64,000 nucleotides of DNA, taken from positions 62,001 through 126,000 of the forward strand of contig CAMYOD010000046.1 of assembly GCA_947259975.1 (NCBI GenBank), written 5' to 3'. This document shows, piece after piece, positions 30,934 through 43,358 of the stretch. Within the stretch, counting starts at the first letter, position 1. Each line of letters opens with the position of its first letter. Both the position numbers and the translations under genes were made by a program. The notes under the pieces were generated by a model. That model had not been told where the DNA came from. It made no database searches and saw only the letters and a program-made list of their open reading frames with translations. Source of the stretch: an uncultured Gammaproteobacteria bacterium (GTDB lineage Bacteria; Pseudomonadota; Gammaproteobacteria; HyVt-429).

Positions 30934-31818
30934 ATGCCGAATTCTCTTGCCACCATCGCCGCATCGGTCAAGACCGTTTATGTGAACGGCGAATTCACGT
31001 CGCCCGAGGCAGCGGTGATTTCGCCCTTCGACCGTGGCTTTATTTTCGGTGACGGCGTGTATGAGGTGATACCGATCTACGGACGCCGGCTGTTCCGCTT
31101 CGAGCAACATCTCGCTCGCCTGGAGCGCAACCTCGAAGAGATCGGAATCGCCGCGCCGCTAGCGCGGGCGCAATGGCACGACGTATTGACCGCGCTCATC
31201 AACGAGGCGCCGTCACAGGATCAGTCGGCCTACCTGCAGATCACGCGCGGTGTTGCGCCCCGCGATCACGGTTACCCGGTCGCCGCGCAGCCGACTGTGT
31301 TTGCCTATGTTCAGCCGTTGCAGCCCGTGGACGCCGAGATTCTGCGCCGGGGTGTCGCCGCGGTTACGGCGACGGATACCCGCTGGCAGCGCTGCGATAT
31401 CAAAACCACATCCCTGTTGGCCAACGTCACATTGCGTCAGCGTGCCGCCGAGGCGGGGGCGACGGAGGCCATCCTGGTCCGCGACGGGATCATTGCCGAG
31501 GGTGCCGCCAGCAATATCTTCGTCGTTTCCGAAGGCGCCCTGCGGACACCACCACAGGGGCCGACCATTCTGCCGGGTGTTACCCGGGACCTGGTCCTTG
31601 AGCTTGCGCGGGGCCTGGCTATACCCTGTGACGAGACCGCGGTGACGGAGACAGAATTGGCGCAGGCCGAGGAGATCTGGATGAGCAGTTCCACCAAGGA
31701 GTTGCTACCGATCACGCGTCTTGACGGCGCGGCCGTAGGTGGTGGCGCCCCGGGCCCCATGTTTTCGCGCGTCTATGCGGCCTATCAGGAATTCAAGGCC
31801 GCGTTTCGCGCCGCATAG
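30934..31818 (+). CDS. dat: D-amino acid aminotransferase (class IV)
   Basis: VYVNGEFTSPEAAVISPFDRGFIFGDGVYEVIP; LLANVTLRQRAAEAGATEAILVRDG. Confidence 0.9.
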   Translation: MPNSLATIAASVKTVYVNGEFTSPEAAVISPFDRGFIFGDGVYEVIPIYGRRLFRFEQHLARLERNLEEIGIAAPLARAQWHDVLTALINEAPSQDQSAYLQITRGVAPRDHGYPVAAQPTVFAYVQPLQPVDAEILRRGVAAVTATDTRWQRCDIKTTSLLANVTLRQRAAEAGATEAILVRDGIIAEGAASNIFVVSEGALRTPPQGPTILPGVTRDLVLELARGLAIPCDETAVTETELAQAEEIWMSSSTKELLPITRLDGAAVGGGAPGPMFSRVYAAYQEFKAAFRAA

Positions 31819-31833
31819 TGTAAACTTGCGGCT

Positions 31834-32130
31834 ATGGGTCAGTCAGCACATTTCAGCACCGGCGAGGCATCCACCGAGAGCCTGCTCACGTTTCCCTGTC
31901 GCTATGAGATTAAGGTCATGGGGCGTGACAGCGTTCGTTTCGATGCGCTCGTACAGGGAATCGTCTCGCGCCACATTGGGCGTCATGACATGTTAGCGGC
32001 GAAGCGTCGCTTGAGCCGCACCGGTAAGTATGTCTCTCTGACCTGCATAATCCGCGCCCACAGCCGCGAGCAATTGGACATGATTTACGCCGCATTGCAG
32101 GAGTGCGGCGACGTGTTGATGACGCTCTAA
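31834..32130 (+). CDS. ybeD: DUF493/YbeD family protein
   Basis: LLTFPCRYEIKVMGRD...LTCIIRAHSREQLDMIYAALQ. Confidence 0.88.
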   Translation: MGQSAHFSTGEASTESLLTFPCRYEIKVMGRDSVRFDALVQGIVSRHIGRHDMLAAKRRLSRTGKYVSLTCIIRAHSREQLDMIYAALQECGDVLMTL

Positions 32131-32187
32131 CCCACCGATCGCGGCCCGCCGGTAGCGGGCTATGCCAGCACCGTTTGTTGCAGAACC

Positions 32188-32880
32188 ATGTCCTTGCAAG
32201 ACATCATCAATCAGAGCGATACCGCCAGCTACGACGACGTGTGCGTACGTCGGCTTGGGGTGATGCCGTATCAACTCGTCTGGGATGCGATGCAGGCGTT
32301 CAATCGTAGCCGCGACGCCGACACCGCGGATGAGATCTGGTTGCTGGAACACGCACCGGTCTACACCGTAGGGCTGAGCTGTGACGCCGGGAGTTTCATC
32401 GTGCCGGAAAGTATTCCCATTATCGGCAGCGACCGGGGCGGCAACATCACCTATCATGGCCCGGGCCAGCTGGTGGCCTATATCATGGTCGATATGCATC
32501 GGCGTGGATGGGGCGTACGGAACCTGGTCGAGCGTCTCGAGCAATCCGTCATCGATCTGTTGGCGGCGTATCGCGTCAGTGGGCGTCGGCGCAGCGGCGC
32601 CCCCGGTGTGTATGTGAACGACTGCAAGATTGCGGCGCTCGGCCTGCGGGTGCGCCGTGGTTGCAGTTACCACGGCCTCAGCCTGAATGTGGACATGGAT
32701 CTGACGCCGTTCGCGCACATTGACCCGTGCGGCTATCGCGGACTCGCCGTGACGCAACTGCGTGACGAGGCTGTTGCCATCAGCGCGGACCAGGCGCGCG
32801 ATGAGCTTTTGCAGCATTTGCGTGATAATCTGTGGGTTACCGAATCGCCGCAACCAGGCGTCCGCTCCGTTTCCGCATAA
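32188..32880 (+). CDS. lipB: octanoyltransferase LipB
   Basis: SDRGGNITYHGPGQLVAYIMVD; GAPGVYVNDCKIAALGLRVRRGCSYHGLSLNV. Confidence 0.96.
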   Translation: MSLQDIINQSDTASYDDVCVRRLGVMPYQLVWDAMQAFNRSRDADTADEIWLLEHAPVYTVGLSCDAGSFIVPESIPIIGSDRGGNITYHGPGQLVAYIMVDMHRRGWGVRNLVERLEQSVIDLLAAYRVSGRRRSGAPGVYVNDCKIAALGLRVRRGCSYHGLSLNVDMDLTPFAHIDPCGYRGLAVTQLRDEAVAISADQARDELLQHLRDNLWVTESPQPGVRSVSA

Positions 32881-32912
32881 TATTCAGACGACCTGCCGCA
32901 TATTCGTAAGCC

Positions 32913-33875
32913 ATGCCGGATAACGACGACCCCTACGCATTTCGCCCCAAGCCGCCCAACCCCCTCAAGGGCGCCTCGAAAACCGCGCGGATACCGATCA
33001 AGGTGGTGCCCAGGGATACGCCGCTGCGTAAGCCGCCCTGGATACGCGCGCGCGCGCCGAATCTGCCCGCGGTGATACGGCTCAAGAACTTGCTCGAAGA
33101 TCACGGCCTGCATACGGTTTGTCAGGAGGCCGCGTGTCCCAATATCGGTGAATGTTTCTCTCATGGGACGGCAACGTTCATGATCATGGGCGACATTTGT
33201 ACCCGGCGCTGCCCATTCTGCGATGTTGCGCACGGCCGTCCGCAGCCGCTCGATACCCGCGAGCCGGAAAATCTGGCGCGTGCCATCGCGGCGATGGACC
33301 TGCGCTACGTGGTCGTCACCTCAGTGGATCGTGACGATCTGCGTGACGGAGGCGCGAGCCATTTTGTCGACTGTATCGCGGCCATTCGCCGGTCCGTGCC
33401 CGAGATTGTCGTCGAAATCCTGGTGCCGGATTTTCGCGGTCGCATGGACGCAGCATTAGCGCATTTTCAGCGAATGGTGCCGGATGTGTTTAACCACAAT
33501 CTCGAAACCGTGCCGCGTTTGTACAAGAAAGCCCGACCCGGCGCCGATTACGCCTGGTCATTGCGTTTACTCAAGGAGTTCAAGCAACGTCACCCCGCGG
33601 TGCCGACCAAGTCCGGCCTGATGGTGGGGCTGGGTGAGACCAACGCCGAGATCGAAGAAGTAATGCGGGATCTGCGCGCACATGATTGTGACATGCTCAC
33701 CATCGGCCAGTACCTGCAACCCAGCATCCATCACCTGCCGGTGGAGCGCTTCGTCACGCCGGCTGAGTTCGATGGGTTCGCCGCCACGGCCAGGTCACTC
33801 GGGTTCCGCAATGTGGCGAGCGGACCGATGGTGCGCTCCTCCTATCACGCGGACCTGCAGGCCGCCGCTGTCTAA
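32913..33875 (+). CDS. lipA: lipoyl synthase LipA
   Basis: [34 protein letters not shown] (two Fe-S cluster motifs). Confidence 0.98.
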   Translation: MPDNDDPYAFRPKPPNPLKGASKTARIPIKVVPRDTPLRKPPWIRARAPNLPAVIRLKNLLEDHGLHTVCQEAACPNIGECFSHGTATFMIMGDICTRRCPFCDVAHGRPQPLDTREPENLARAIAAMDLRYVVVTSVDRDDLRDGGASHFVDCIAAIRRSVPEIVVEILVPDFRGRMDAALAHFQRMVPDVFNHNLETVPRLYKKARPGADYAWSLRLLKEFKQRHPAVPTKSGLMVGLGETNAEIEEVMRDLRAHDCDMLTIGQYLQPSIHHLPVERFVTPAEFDGFAATARSLGFRNVASGPMVRSSYHADLQAAAV

Positions 33876-33877
33876 TC

Positions 33878-34657
33878 TTGGACGTCCTGATCCCCAAAGT
33901 CCTTGGATTGTTTCTGGTTCCGCCGGCCCTGCCGCTGGTGTTCCTGCTGTTTGGATTGCTCCTGGGTCGCCGCCGCTGGCTCGGCGGCCTCCTGCTCGTG
34001 TTGGGCACCGGGCTGCTGATTGCCTTCAGCCTGCCGGTGGTCGGTCGCGCGCTGTTGGGTACGGTCGAGCATGCCGGTGTTGTGGATCCCGCTACGGTGA
34101 CGCCGCGACCGCAGGTGATTGTCGTGCTTGGGGGTTCGCTACACGTCAACGCACGTGAGTACGGCGGGGAGGATGTATTGGGCGGCGCGGTGCTGGAACG
34201 CCTGCATTACGCGGTGCGTCTGGCGAAACAGCTGCGTTTGCCGGTAATGGTCAGCGGCGGCGCGGTATTTGGAAATGATACGCCGGAGGCGCGGGTCATG
34301 GCGGCGTCATTGCAGCGTGACTTCGGTTTGGTGGCGAATTGGGTCGAGGACCGGTCGCGCACGACCTGGGAAAACGCCCGTTTCAGCAATGAGCTTCTCG
34401 AGCCGCAAGGCATCAGGTCGATTTTCCTGGTAACCCATGCCTGGCATATGCCGCGGGCGCGCTACGCGTTCGAAACCGCCGGCCTGCAGGTCACGCCGGC
34501 ACCGACGCGCTTCATCGAACAAGCCGAAGGCGAGCCGACGGTACTGGAATACCTGCCGTCCATCGATGGCCTGGTCATGAGCCACATCGCGGCGCGGGAA
34601 TATCTGGGCCTGCGCTGGTATCAGCTGGCCGACCTCATGTGGCATCAGTTTCGTTGA
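33878..34657 (+). CDS. YdcF family (DUF218) protein, TTG start
   Basis: PQVIVVLGGSLH...VTHAWHMPRARYAFETAGLQVTPAPT. Confidence 0.85.
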   Translation: MDVLIPKVLGLFLVPPALPLVFLLFGLLLGRRRWLGGLLLVLGTGLLIAFSLPVVGRALLGTVEHAGVVDPATVTPRPQVIVVLGGSLHVNAREYGGEDVLGGAVLERLHYAVRLAKQLRLPVMVSGGAVFGNDTPEARVMAASLQRDFGLVANWVEDRSRTTWENARFSNELLEPQGIRSIFLVTHAWHMPRARYAFETAGLQVTPAPTRFIEQAEGEPTVLEYLPSIDGLVMSHIAAREYLGLRWYQLADLMWHQFR

Positions 34658-34658
34658 C

Positions 34659-36325
<1,667 letters not shown>

Positions 36326-36446
36326 AGCGCAGTAACCTCTATAATTCGGCGTTAGAAATATAACGACATATTCGCACGGTCGCGTTTATACCAATTTCTT
36401 GCCGACAGACTGACTCGCCATCACCACTTGCAGGGGCACCGATTCT

Positions 36447-38708
36447 ATGCGACTTTATAGGCCACTGAAAAATGCGCCATCGATGAACAAAAACGAAATG
36501 CGGCAGGACGCAGTGGCGCTCGGCGCGCTTATGCTCTTAGTTGCGGTCTCCCCGGCCGCGATCGCACAGACCGACGGTCTTTGTGTGCCGGATCTTATCC
36601 CCTTCACATCACTGGATCCAACGGATCGAGGTAAGGACCAGGCGACCTTACCCATCAACCTCGAGGCCGATGAGGTCGAGTCGGTAAAAGACGGTCCGAT
36701 CGTGCTCAAGGGTTCCGCGTTCGTGCAGCAAGGTACCCGTTCGATCACCGCGGACGAGATTCGTTACAGCCGAGCGGCCGGCGAGGCGGAAGCGGAAGGC
36801 AGTGTCTCGCTCACCACCCGGCGGGGCGACCAGATCAAGGGCGATTTTTTGCGCTACAAGATCGAGACCGGTATCGGCCATGCCACCAATGCCGATTTCA
36901 AGGTCGCGAACCCGAAACGCAAGACCGGCAAACCCGACACATTGGCGGTCAGTGGTCGCGGTACCGCGGACCGGATCAACTTCGAGGGCGAAGGCCTGAT
37001 GCGCCTGCTCGGCGCCCGTTATAGCACCTGTGTCGAGGGCCAGGATGACGTGATGATCGTCGCCAAGGAGGTCCATCTGGATCAGGCCACCGGCGTGGGG
37101 ACCGCAAAGAACGCCCAGGTGCGCTTCTTTGACACGCCGATCTTTGCCGCGCCGCGATTCACCTTCCCCATTTCCGATGAGCGCAAGAGCGGGTTTCTCG
37201 CCCCCGTATTCGGTAGCGAAGGGGATTCCGGCTTTGTGTTCGGCGTGCCGTACTACTGGAACCTGGCGCCGAACCGGGACGCTACCTTGATCCCCAAGGT
37301 CTACGCGGACCGGGGCCTGATGCTGCAAGGCGAGTTCAGGTACCTGGACGAGAACTTCGAGGGTACCGTGCGCGGCGCCTTTCTACCGGATGACAGCGAG
37401 TTCACAGGCGCCGATAAGGATCGTGGATCCTTTGTCTATGAACATGATCATCGCTTCAACGATCACTGGACCGGCGCGGTGGATTACCAGTGGGCGAGTG
37501 ACGCGGAATATTACGACGATTTCAGTAATGACATCGGCATCTCCGGCAGTCAATACCTGCCGCAGCGTGCACGCGTCAATTACCGGGGCAGCACCTGGAA
37601 CTTTGGTGCCAGCGTCGATGGTTTTCAGAGCATCGATGACACCCTTTCGCCATTCTCGGAGCCCCATGACCGCTTGCCGCGCGTGACGTTCTCCGGCCGC
37701 TGGCCGCGCCAACAGGGTGGTTTCAACTATGCCCTCAAGGGCGAGGTGGTGAATTTCGATCATGACCTGAACGTGGCCGGTACCCGTATCGACCTGACAC
37801 CCAGTGTCACGCGGCCGATGGAGACCATCTACGGCTATGTCACGCCCAGGTTGGCGCTACGGCATACCAGCTACGCCGGCCTGGACAATCTGGCCGCCGG
37901 CGCCGATACGAGCCCGTCGCGTACCGCCGGGGTATTCAGTGTCGACAGCGGGATCTTTTTCGAACGCGATACGAGCTGGCAGAACAAGTCTTTCGTCCAG
38001 ACACTCGAGCCAAGAGTCTTCTATGTCTATGCCCAGGACGAGAACCAGGACGACCTGCCGACTTTCGACACCGGGGTGCTCGATCTCAACAACTTCGCAA
38101 ACTTCTTCCGTGATAATCGCTTCTCGGGAGCCGACCGGGTGGAAGATGCGAATCGCATCACCCTGGCGTTGACCAGTCGGCTGCTGGACGGCAAAACCAG
38201 TCGCGAATGGGTGCGTGCCAGCATCGGTCAGATTTTCTATTTCGACGATCGTGACGTAGTGCTGCGTGGCGGCCCGGAAACCGAGTCAGACTCGGATATT
38301 GTCGCGCAGATCACGGCAAAGCTGCGCGAGGACCTGGTGACGAGTGCGTTCCTGCAATGGGATCCGGATCTGAGTGAATCGGCCGAGTCCCGTTTCGATA
38401 TTGTTTACCGGCCCGATGCGCGCCGCACGCTGGGGCTCGGCTACCGGTTCCGGCGCGATAGTCTCGAACAGGCCAATATCAAGGTGGCGTGGCCACTGGG
38501 CGGGCGCTGGAGCTTCTACGGCCGGCATCTGCATGACCTGGATGCCAGTGAGGCGCTGGAGAGCTTTGCCAGCCTCGAGTACAACGCCTGCTGCTGGGCC
38601 CTGCGGGTCGGCGGTCAGCGGCGCGTGGACAACGACGAGGACTTCCGCAACGCCTTCCTGGTTGAATTCGAGCTGGTCGGGCTCACGCGTCTGCGCACCA
38701 GTCTTTGA
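36447..38708 (+). CDS. lptD: LPS-assembly protein LptD
   Basis: OstA-like N-terminus INLEADEVESVKDGPIVLKGSAFVQQG; C-terminal beta-barrel; upstream of surA. Confidence 0.95.
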   Translation: MRLYRPLKNAPSMNKNEMRQDAVALGALMLLVAVSPAAIAQTDGLCVPDLIPFTSLDPTDRGKDQATLPINLEADEVESVKDGPIVLKGSAFVQQGTRSITADEIRYSRAAGEAEAEGSVSLTTRRGDQIKGDFLRYKIETGIGHATNADFKVANPKRKTGKPDTLAVSGRGTADRINFEGEGLMRLLGARYSTCVEGQDDVMIVAKEVHLDQATGVGTAKNAQVRFFDTPIFAAPRFTFPISDERKSGFLAPVFGSEGDSGFVFGVPYYWNLAPNRDATLIPKVYADRGLMLQGEFRYLDENFEGTVRGAFLPDDSEFTGADKDRGSFVYEHDHRFNDHWTGAVDYQWASDAEYYDDFSNDIGISGSQYLPQRARVNYRGSTWNFGASVDGFQSIDDTLSPFSEPHDRLPRVTFSGRWPRQQGGFNYALKGEVVNFDHDLNVAGTRIDLTPSVTRPMETIYGYVTPRLALRHTSYAGLDNLAAGADTSPSRTAGVFSVDSGIFFERDTSWQNKSFVQTLEPRVFYVYAQDENQDDLPTFDTGVLDLNNFANFFRDNRFSGADRVEDANRITLALTSRLLDGKTSREWVRASIGQIFYFDDRDVVLRGGPETESDSDIVAQITAKLREDLVTSAFLQWDPDLSESAESRFDIVYRPDARRTLGLGYRFRRDSLEQANIKVAWPLGGRWSFYGRHLHDLDASEALESFASLEYNACCWALRVGGQRRVDNDEDFRNAFLVEFELVGLTRLRTSL

Positions 38709-38834
38709 TTTCCTTGCCCGGCGGCGGGCCCCGTGGGCCCACCGCTGCGGTCGTTTCCGCCTGTAATCCACAAGCCTGCTGGGCCGTTGTATACTCGAGC
38801 GGTTAAGTTTTCGCCGTCAATCTGGAGAAGTAGT

Positions 38835-40157
38835 TTGTCGAAACGTGCATTTCCCACCCTTTTATTGTCGTTATGCGCGACTGCGATGTTGGGGGCCGAC
38901 GCGCTCGGAGCCCCGGCCAGCCGGGAGAAGATCGTCGGATTGGATCGCATTCTCGTCGTCGTCGAGAACGACGTCATCACGGAGAATGAGTTTCTATCGC
39001 AACTGAATACGGTCAAGCGGCAATCGCGTTTGTCCAAGCGTGCGCTGCCGCCCGATGAGGCACTGCGCAAGCGTGTCATGGACCGGATGGTCATGGACCG
39101 AATTCAACTGCAGTATGCAACGCGCTCGGGCCTGAAGGTCAGCGAGGAAATGATCGACGAGGCGGTGGCGAAGATCGCCAAGCGGAACGGCCTCACCGTG
39201 CCGCAGCTGCGCCAGGCCCTGGCACGGGACAATATCCGTTACGAGTATTTCCGTAATAACCTGCGCAACCAGGTGACCATTCAACGCCTCGTCGATCGGG
39301 ATATCAAGACACGCGTCAGCGTCACCGACAGTGAAATCGACAATTACCTGCTGACCATCGAACAGCAGGGCGGTATCGAGACCGAATACGATTTATCCCA
39401 CATTTTCATCGCACTCCCGCGGGGTGCATCGCGGGCACTGCTGACGCGCGCCAGACAACATGCGGATGCGTTGCATGGGCATCTTGTGAAGGGTGTCAAT
39501 TTCGAGCGCGCCGCGGCCGAGTTTTCGCGCGGACCCGAGGCGCTCAACGGTGGGCGCCTGGGTTGGAAGAAGCCCGGACAATTGCCGAAGTATTTTCTGC
39601 CCGCACTGCAAGACATGCGCGCCGGCGAGATCAGCCCGGTGATCCAGGCGCCCAACGGCTATCATATCCTGCGCCTCAACGACCGCCGCGGCGTCGGGCC
39701 GCAAACCGTGACCCAGACCCACGCCCGACACATCCTCATCCGTCCGGACGAGGTCGTGACCCTGGAGGAGGCGACCGAACGCATCACCCAACTGCGCGCC
39801 CGGATCGCCGCCGGCGAGAATTTCGCCAGCCTTGCCAAAGGGCATTCGCAGGACCCGGCCAGCAGTCTGAAGGGCGGCGACCTGGGGTGGGTCAGTCCGG
39901 GCACTATGGTGCCCGAATTCGAACGCGCCATGAGTGAATTGGGTGTCGGTGAGTTGAGTGCGCCGGTGCGCACGCGTTTCGGTGTGCACCTGATCGAGGT
40001 CATAGGGCTTCGCCAGCACGACGTGGGCAAAGCGCTGCAGCGGGATTACGCGCGCCGCCAGATTCTCGAGCGCAAGGCCAAGGAGCGATACGAGGTCTGG
40101 TTGCAGCGACTACGGGACGAGGCCTATGTCGAACACCGCGCCGATGAGCTCGATTAG
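38835..40157 (+). CDS. surA: periplasmic chaperone/peptidyl-prolyl isomerase SurA (probable TTG start)
   Basis: LDRILVVVENDVITENEF; two parvulin domains (ARHILIRPDEVVTLEEA...). Confidence 0.95.
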   Translation: MSKRAFPTLLLSLCATAMLGADALGAPASREKIVGLDRILVVVENDVITENEFLSQLNTVKRQSRLSKRALPPDEALRKRVMDRMVMDRIQLQYATRSGLKVSEEMIDEAVAKIAKRNGLTVPQLRQALARDNIRYEYFRNNLRNQVTIQRLVDRDIKTRVSVTDSEIDNYLLTIEQQGGIETEYDLSHIFIALPRGASRALLTRARQHADALHGHLVKGVNFERAAAEFSRGPEALNGGRLGWKKPGQLPKYFLPALQDMRAGEISPVIQAPNGYHILRLNDRRGVGPQTVTQTHARHILIRPDEVVTLEEATERITQLRARIAAGENFASLAKGHSQDPASSLKGGDLGWVSPGTMVPEFERAMSELGVGELSAPVRTRFGVHLIEVIGLRQHDVGKALQRDYARRQILERKAKERYEVWLQRLRDEAYVEHRADELD

Positions 40158-40370
40158 GCCGCGTGTTGCGACGAACCAGGATTCGCTTTGCCGCGTGGGC
40201 AGGTTCGCTGCACCCACTCGCGACCAAAAGGCGATAGCGTCCGCGGCCACGCCTGACCGCCACCTCTAACCCCTTCTGTCGGACCTACCAGCGCGCATGC
40301 GTTGACCTCAGCCGGCGTTAGCACCCAATCCGGGGCGGCGCTGTGCCATCCAAATCCATTTCGTGCAGGC

Positions 40371-40397
40371 AAAAAAAACGGGCGCCGCAGCGCCCGT
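40371..40397 (-). terminator. rho-independent terminator of amtB
   Basis: On the minus strand: ACGGGCGC TGCG GCGCCCGT then a T-run; 35 bp after the amtB stop. Confidence 0.85.
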
Positions 40398-40431
40398 GCA
40401 ATGGTCATTCGACCAAAAGGAGGAAAAGGGT

Positions 40432-41697
<1,266 letters not shown>

Positions 41698-41739
41698 TTT
41701 TTGACCTCCGTTGAATTGGGTCAGGATGTTTTCGCGTGG

Positions 41740-42090
<351 letters not shown>

Positions 42091-42137
42091 TCAACCATGA
42101 AAACGCCCACTGCTGGATGCGGCGGGCGTCAGTCGCT

Positions 42138-42803
42138 TTACAAAGACTTCGAAACGGTCAGTACCAGACGACCTTCACCGTTCGCTCCGTAGAGCGTTTC
42201 GCCGTCGCTGTCCGTGTCGTGGTAGGTCAGGTCGAAACCGAAGCCGCCGAATTCCTTGGATGCACCGATGCTGTAATCGACCGGATCGAGGCCGGTGTCG
42301 TAGTCATACTTGCCGGCATGCAGGGCTACAGTGAAACCCTCGCCCACCTCGAATTCGGCGCCGAGATCCAGGTAGCCGCCGAGGTCGGCGCCGGAGTCGG
42401 TGTCGACGTCGAAGGAGTAGGTCAGGCTGAACGGCCCGTAGCTGCCACCGAGATACAGTTCGGTGAAGCCGGTGTTGGCGTCGTCAAAATACTCGTAGCG
42501 AATCACGCCGACATCGAGACCCAGGTCGCCGATGCTCCAGCCATAACCGCCGTAGATGTCGAACTCCATGTGCTCCGGTCCGCCGAAGTCGACGTTAGAG
42601 CCCCAGACGCCGAAGTACAGGCCGTTGTCGTGCTCATAGTCGAAGCCACCGGACACGGCAGGTTCTTCCATGGTCTGCGAGAAACCGCGCCAGACATAAT
42701 CGGTCGAGAGGGCGACATTGCCACTCCAGCCGGCGCTGGCGACGGTGCTGGCAGCCAGCAGGCCGCCGGTCAATACCGCCTTGTGAATCAACTTGGTACG
42801 CAT
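42138..42803 (-). CDS. TorF family putative porin (Gcw_chp family)
   Basis: WSGNVALSTDYVWRGFSQTMEEPAVSGGFDYEHDNGLYFGVWGSNVDF. Confidence 0.85.
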   Translation of the reverse strand: MRTKLIHKAVLTGGLLAASTVASAGWSGNVALSTDYVWRGFSQTMEEPAVSGGFDYEHDNGLYFGVWGSNVDFGGPEHMEFDIYGGYGWSIGDLGLDVGVIRYEYFDDANTGFTELYLGGSYGPFSLTYSFDVDTDSGADLGGYLDLGAEFEVGEGFTVALHAGKYDYDTGLDPVDYSIGASKEFGGFGFDLTYHDTDSDGETLYGANGEGRLVLTVSKSL

Positions 42804-42897
42804 TTTCGTTCCTCCGCTTAAGCGAGTAAACATTGGGCATAAGCCATAAAAACAGTGACAACCGCCCGGGCACACCGAGCCGCTGTTGGTGCGCTTT

Positions 42898-42916
42898 AGA
42901 GCAGAATCCGTGCCAA
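42898..42916 (-). promoter_or_regulatory. sigma-54 (RpoN) promoter candidate for porin-glnK-amtB
   Basis: Minus strand TTGGCACGGATTCTGCTCT: GG-N10-GC spacing and TGGCACG match the -24/-12 consensus. Confidence 0.75.
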
Positions 42917-43010
42917 CTTAATTAATATTGAAAAAACAGTAGGTTATGGTCAAAAATCAACCTCACACGAGGGCTACTTGCACCACGATAGACCTACAGC
43001 CCTCTGCACG

Positions 43011-43027
43011 TGCACATTTTTGGTGCA
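43011..43027. promoter_or_regulatory. NtrC-type enhancer box candidate
   Basis: TGCACATTTTTGGTGCA: perfect TGCAC-N7-GTGCA palindrome about 95 bp upstream of the sigma-54 site. Confidence 0.7.
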
Positions 43028-43063
43028 CGGCGAGCGGGGGCGCGACCCCGGGCATCTGTTAGA

Positions 43064-43321
43064 ATGACTCGGCAGATGAAATCCCCCGGCGACATTCTCG
43101 ATGAAGTGACCGAACGGGTCGGCCGTGCCGTCCCCGGTGGTGTGGGTGAGGACGTGCGGCGAAATATTCGCGGTGCGCTGCAAGCGAGCCTCGACCGCAT
43201 CGGTCTGGTGACGCGAGAGGAACTCGAGGTCCAGGAGGCGGTGTTACGCCGCACCCGGCAACGGTTGCAGGATCTGGAGCAGCAGGTCACCGCGCTTGAG
43301 GGGCGTTTGCTGAAGGAATAG
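43064..43321 (+). CDS. ubiK: ubiquinone biosynthesis accessory factor UbiK (BMFP family)
   Basis: ALQASLDRIGLVTREELEVQEAVLRRTRQRLQDLEQQVTALE. Confidence 0.88.
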   Translation: MTRQMKSPGDILDEVTERVGRAVPGGVGEDVRRNIRGALQASLDRIGLVTREELEVQEAVLRRTRQRLQDLEQQVTALEGRLLKE

Positions 43322-43358
43322 GCGCGGACGCGGGTCCGTATCATCCAAGGAGGGAATC

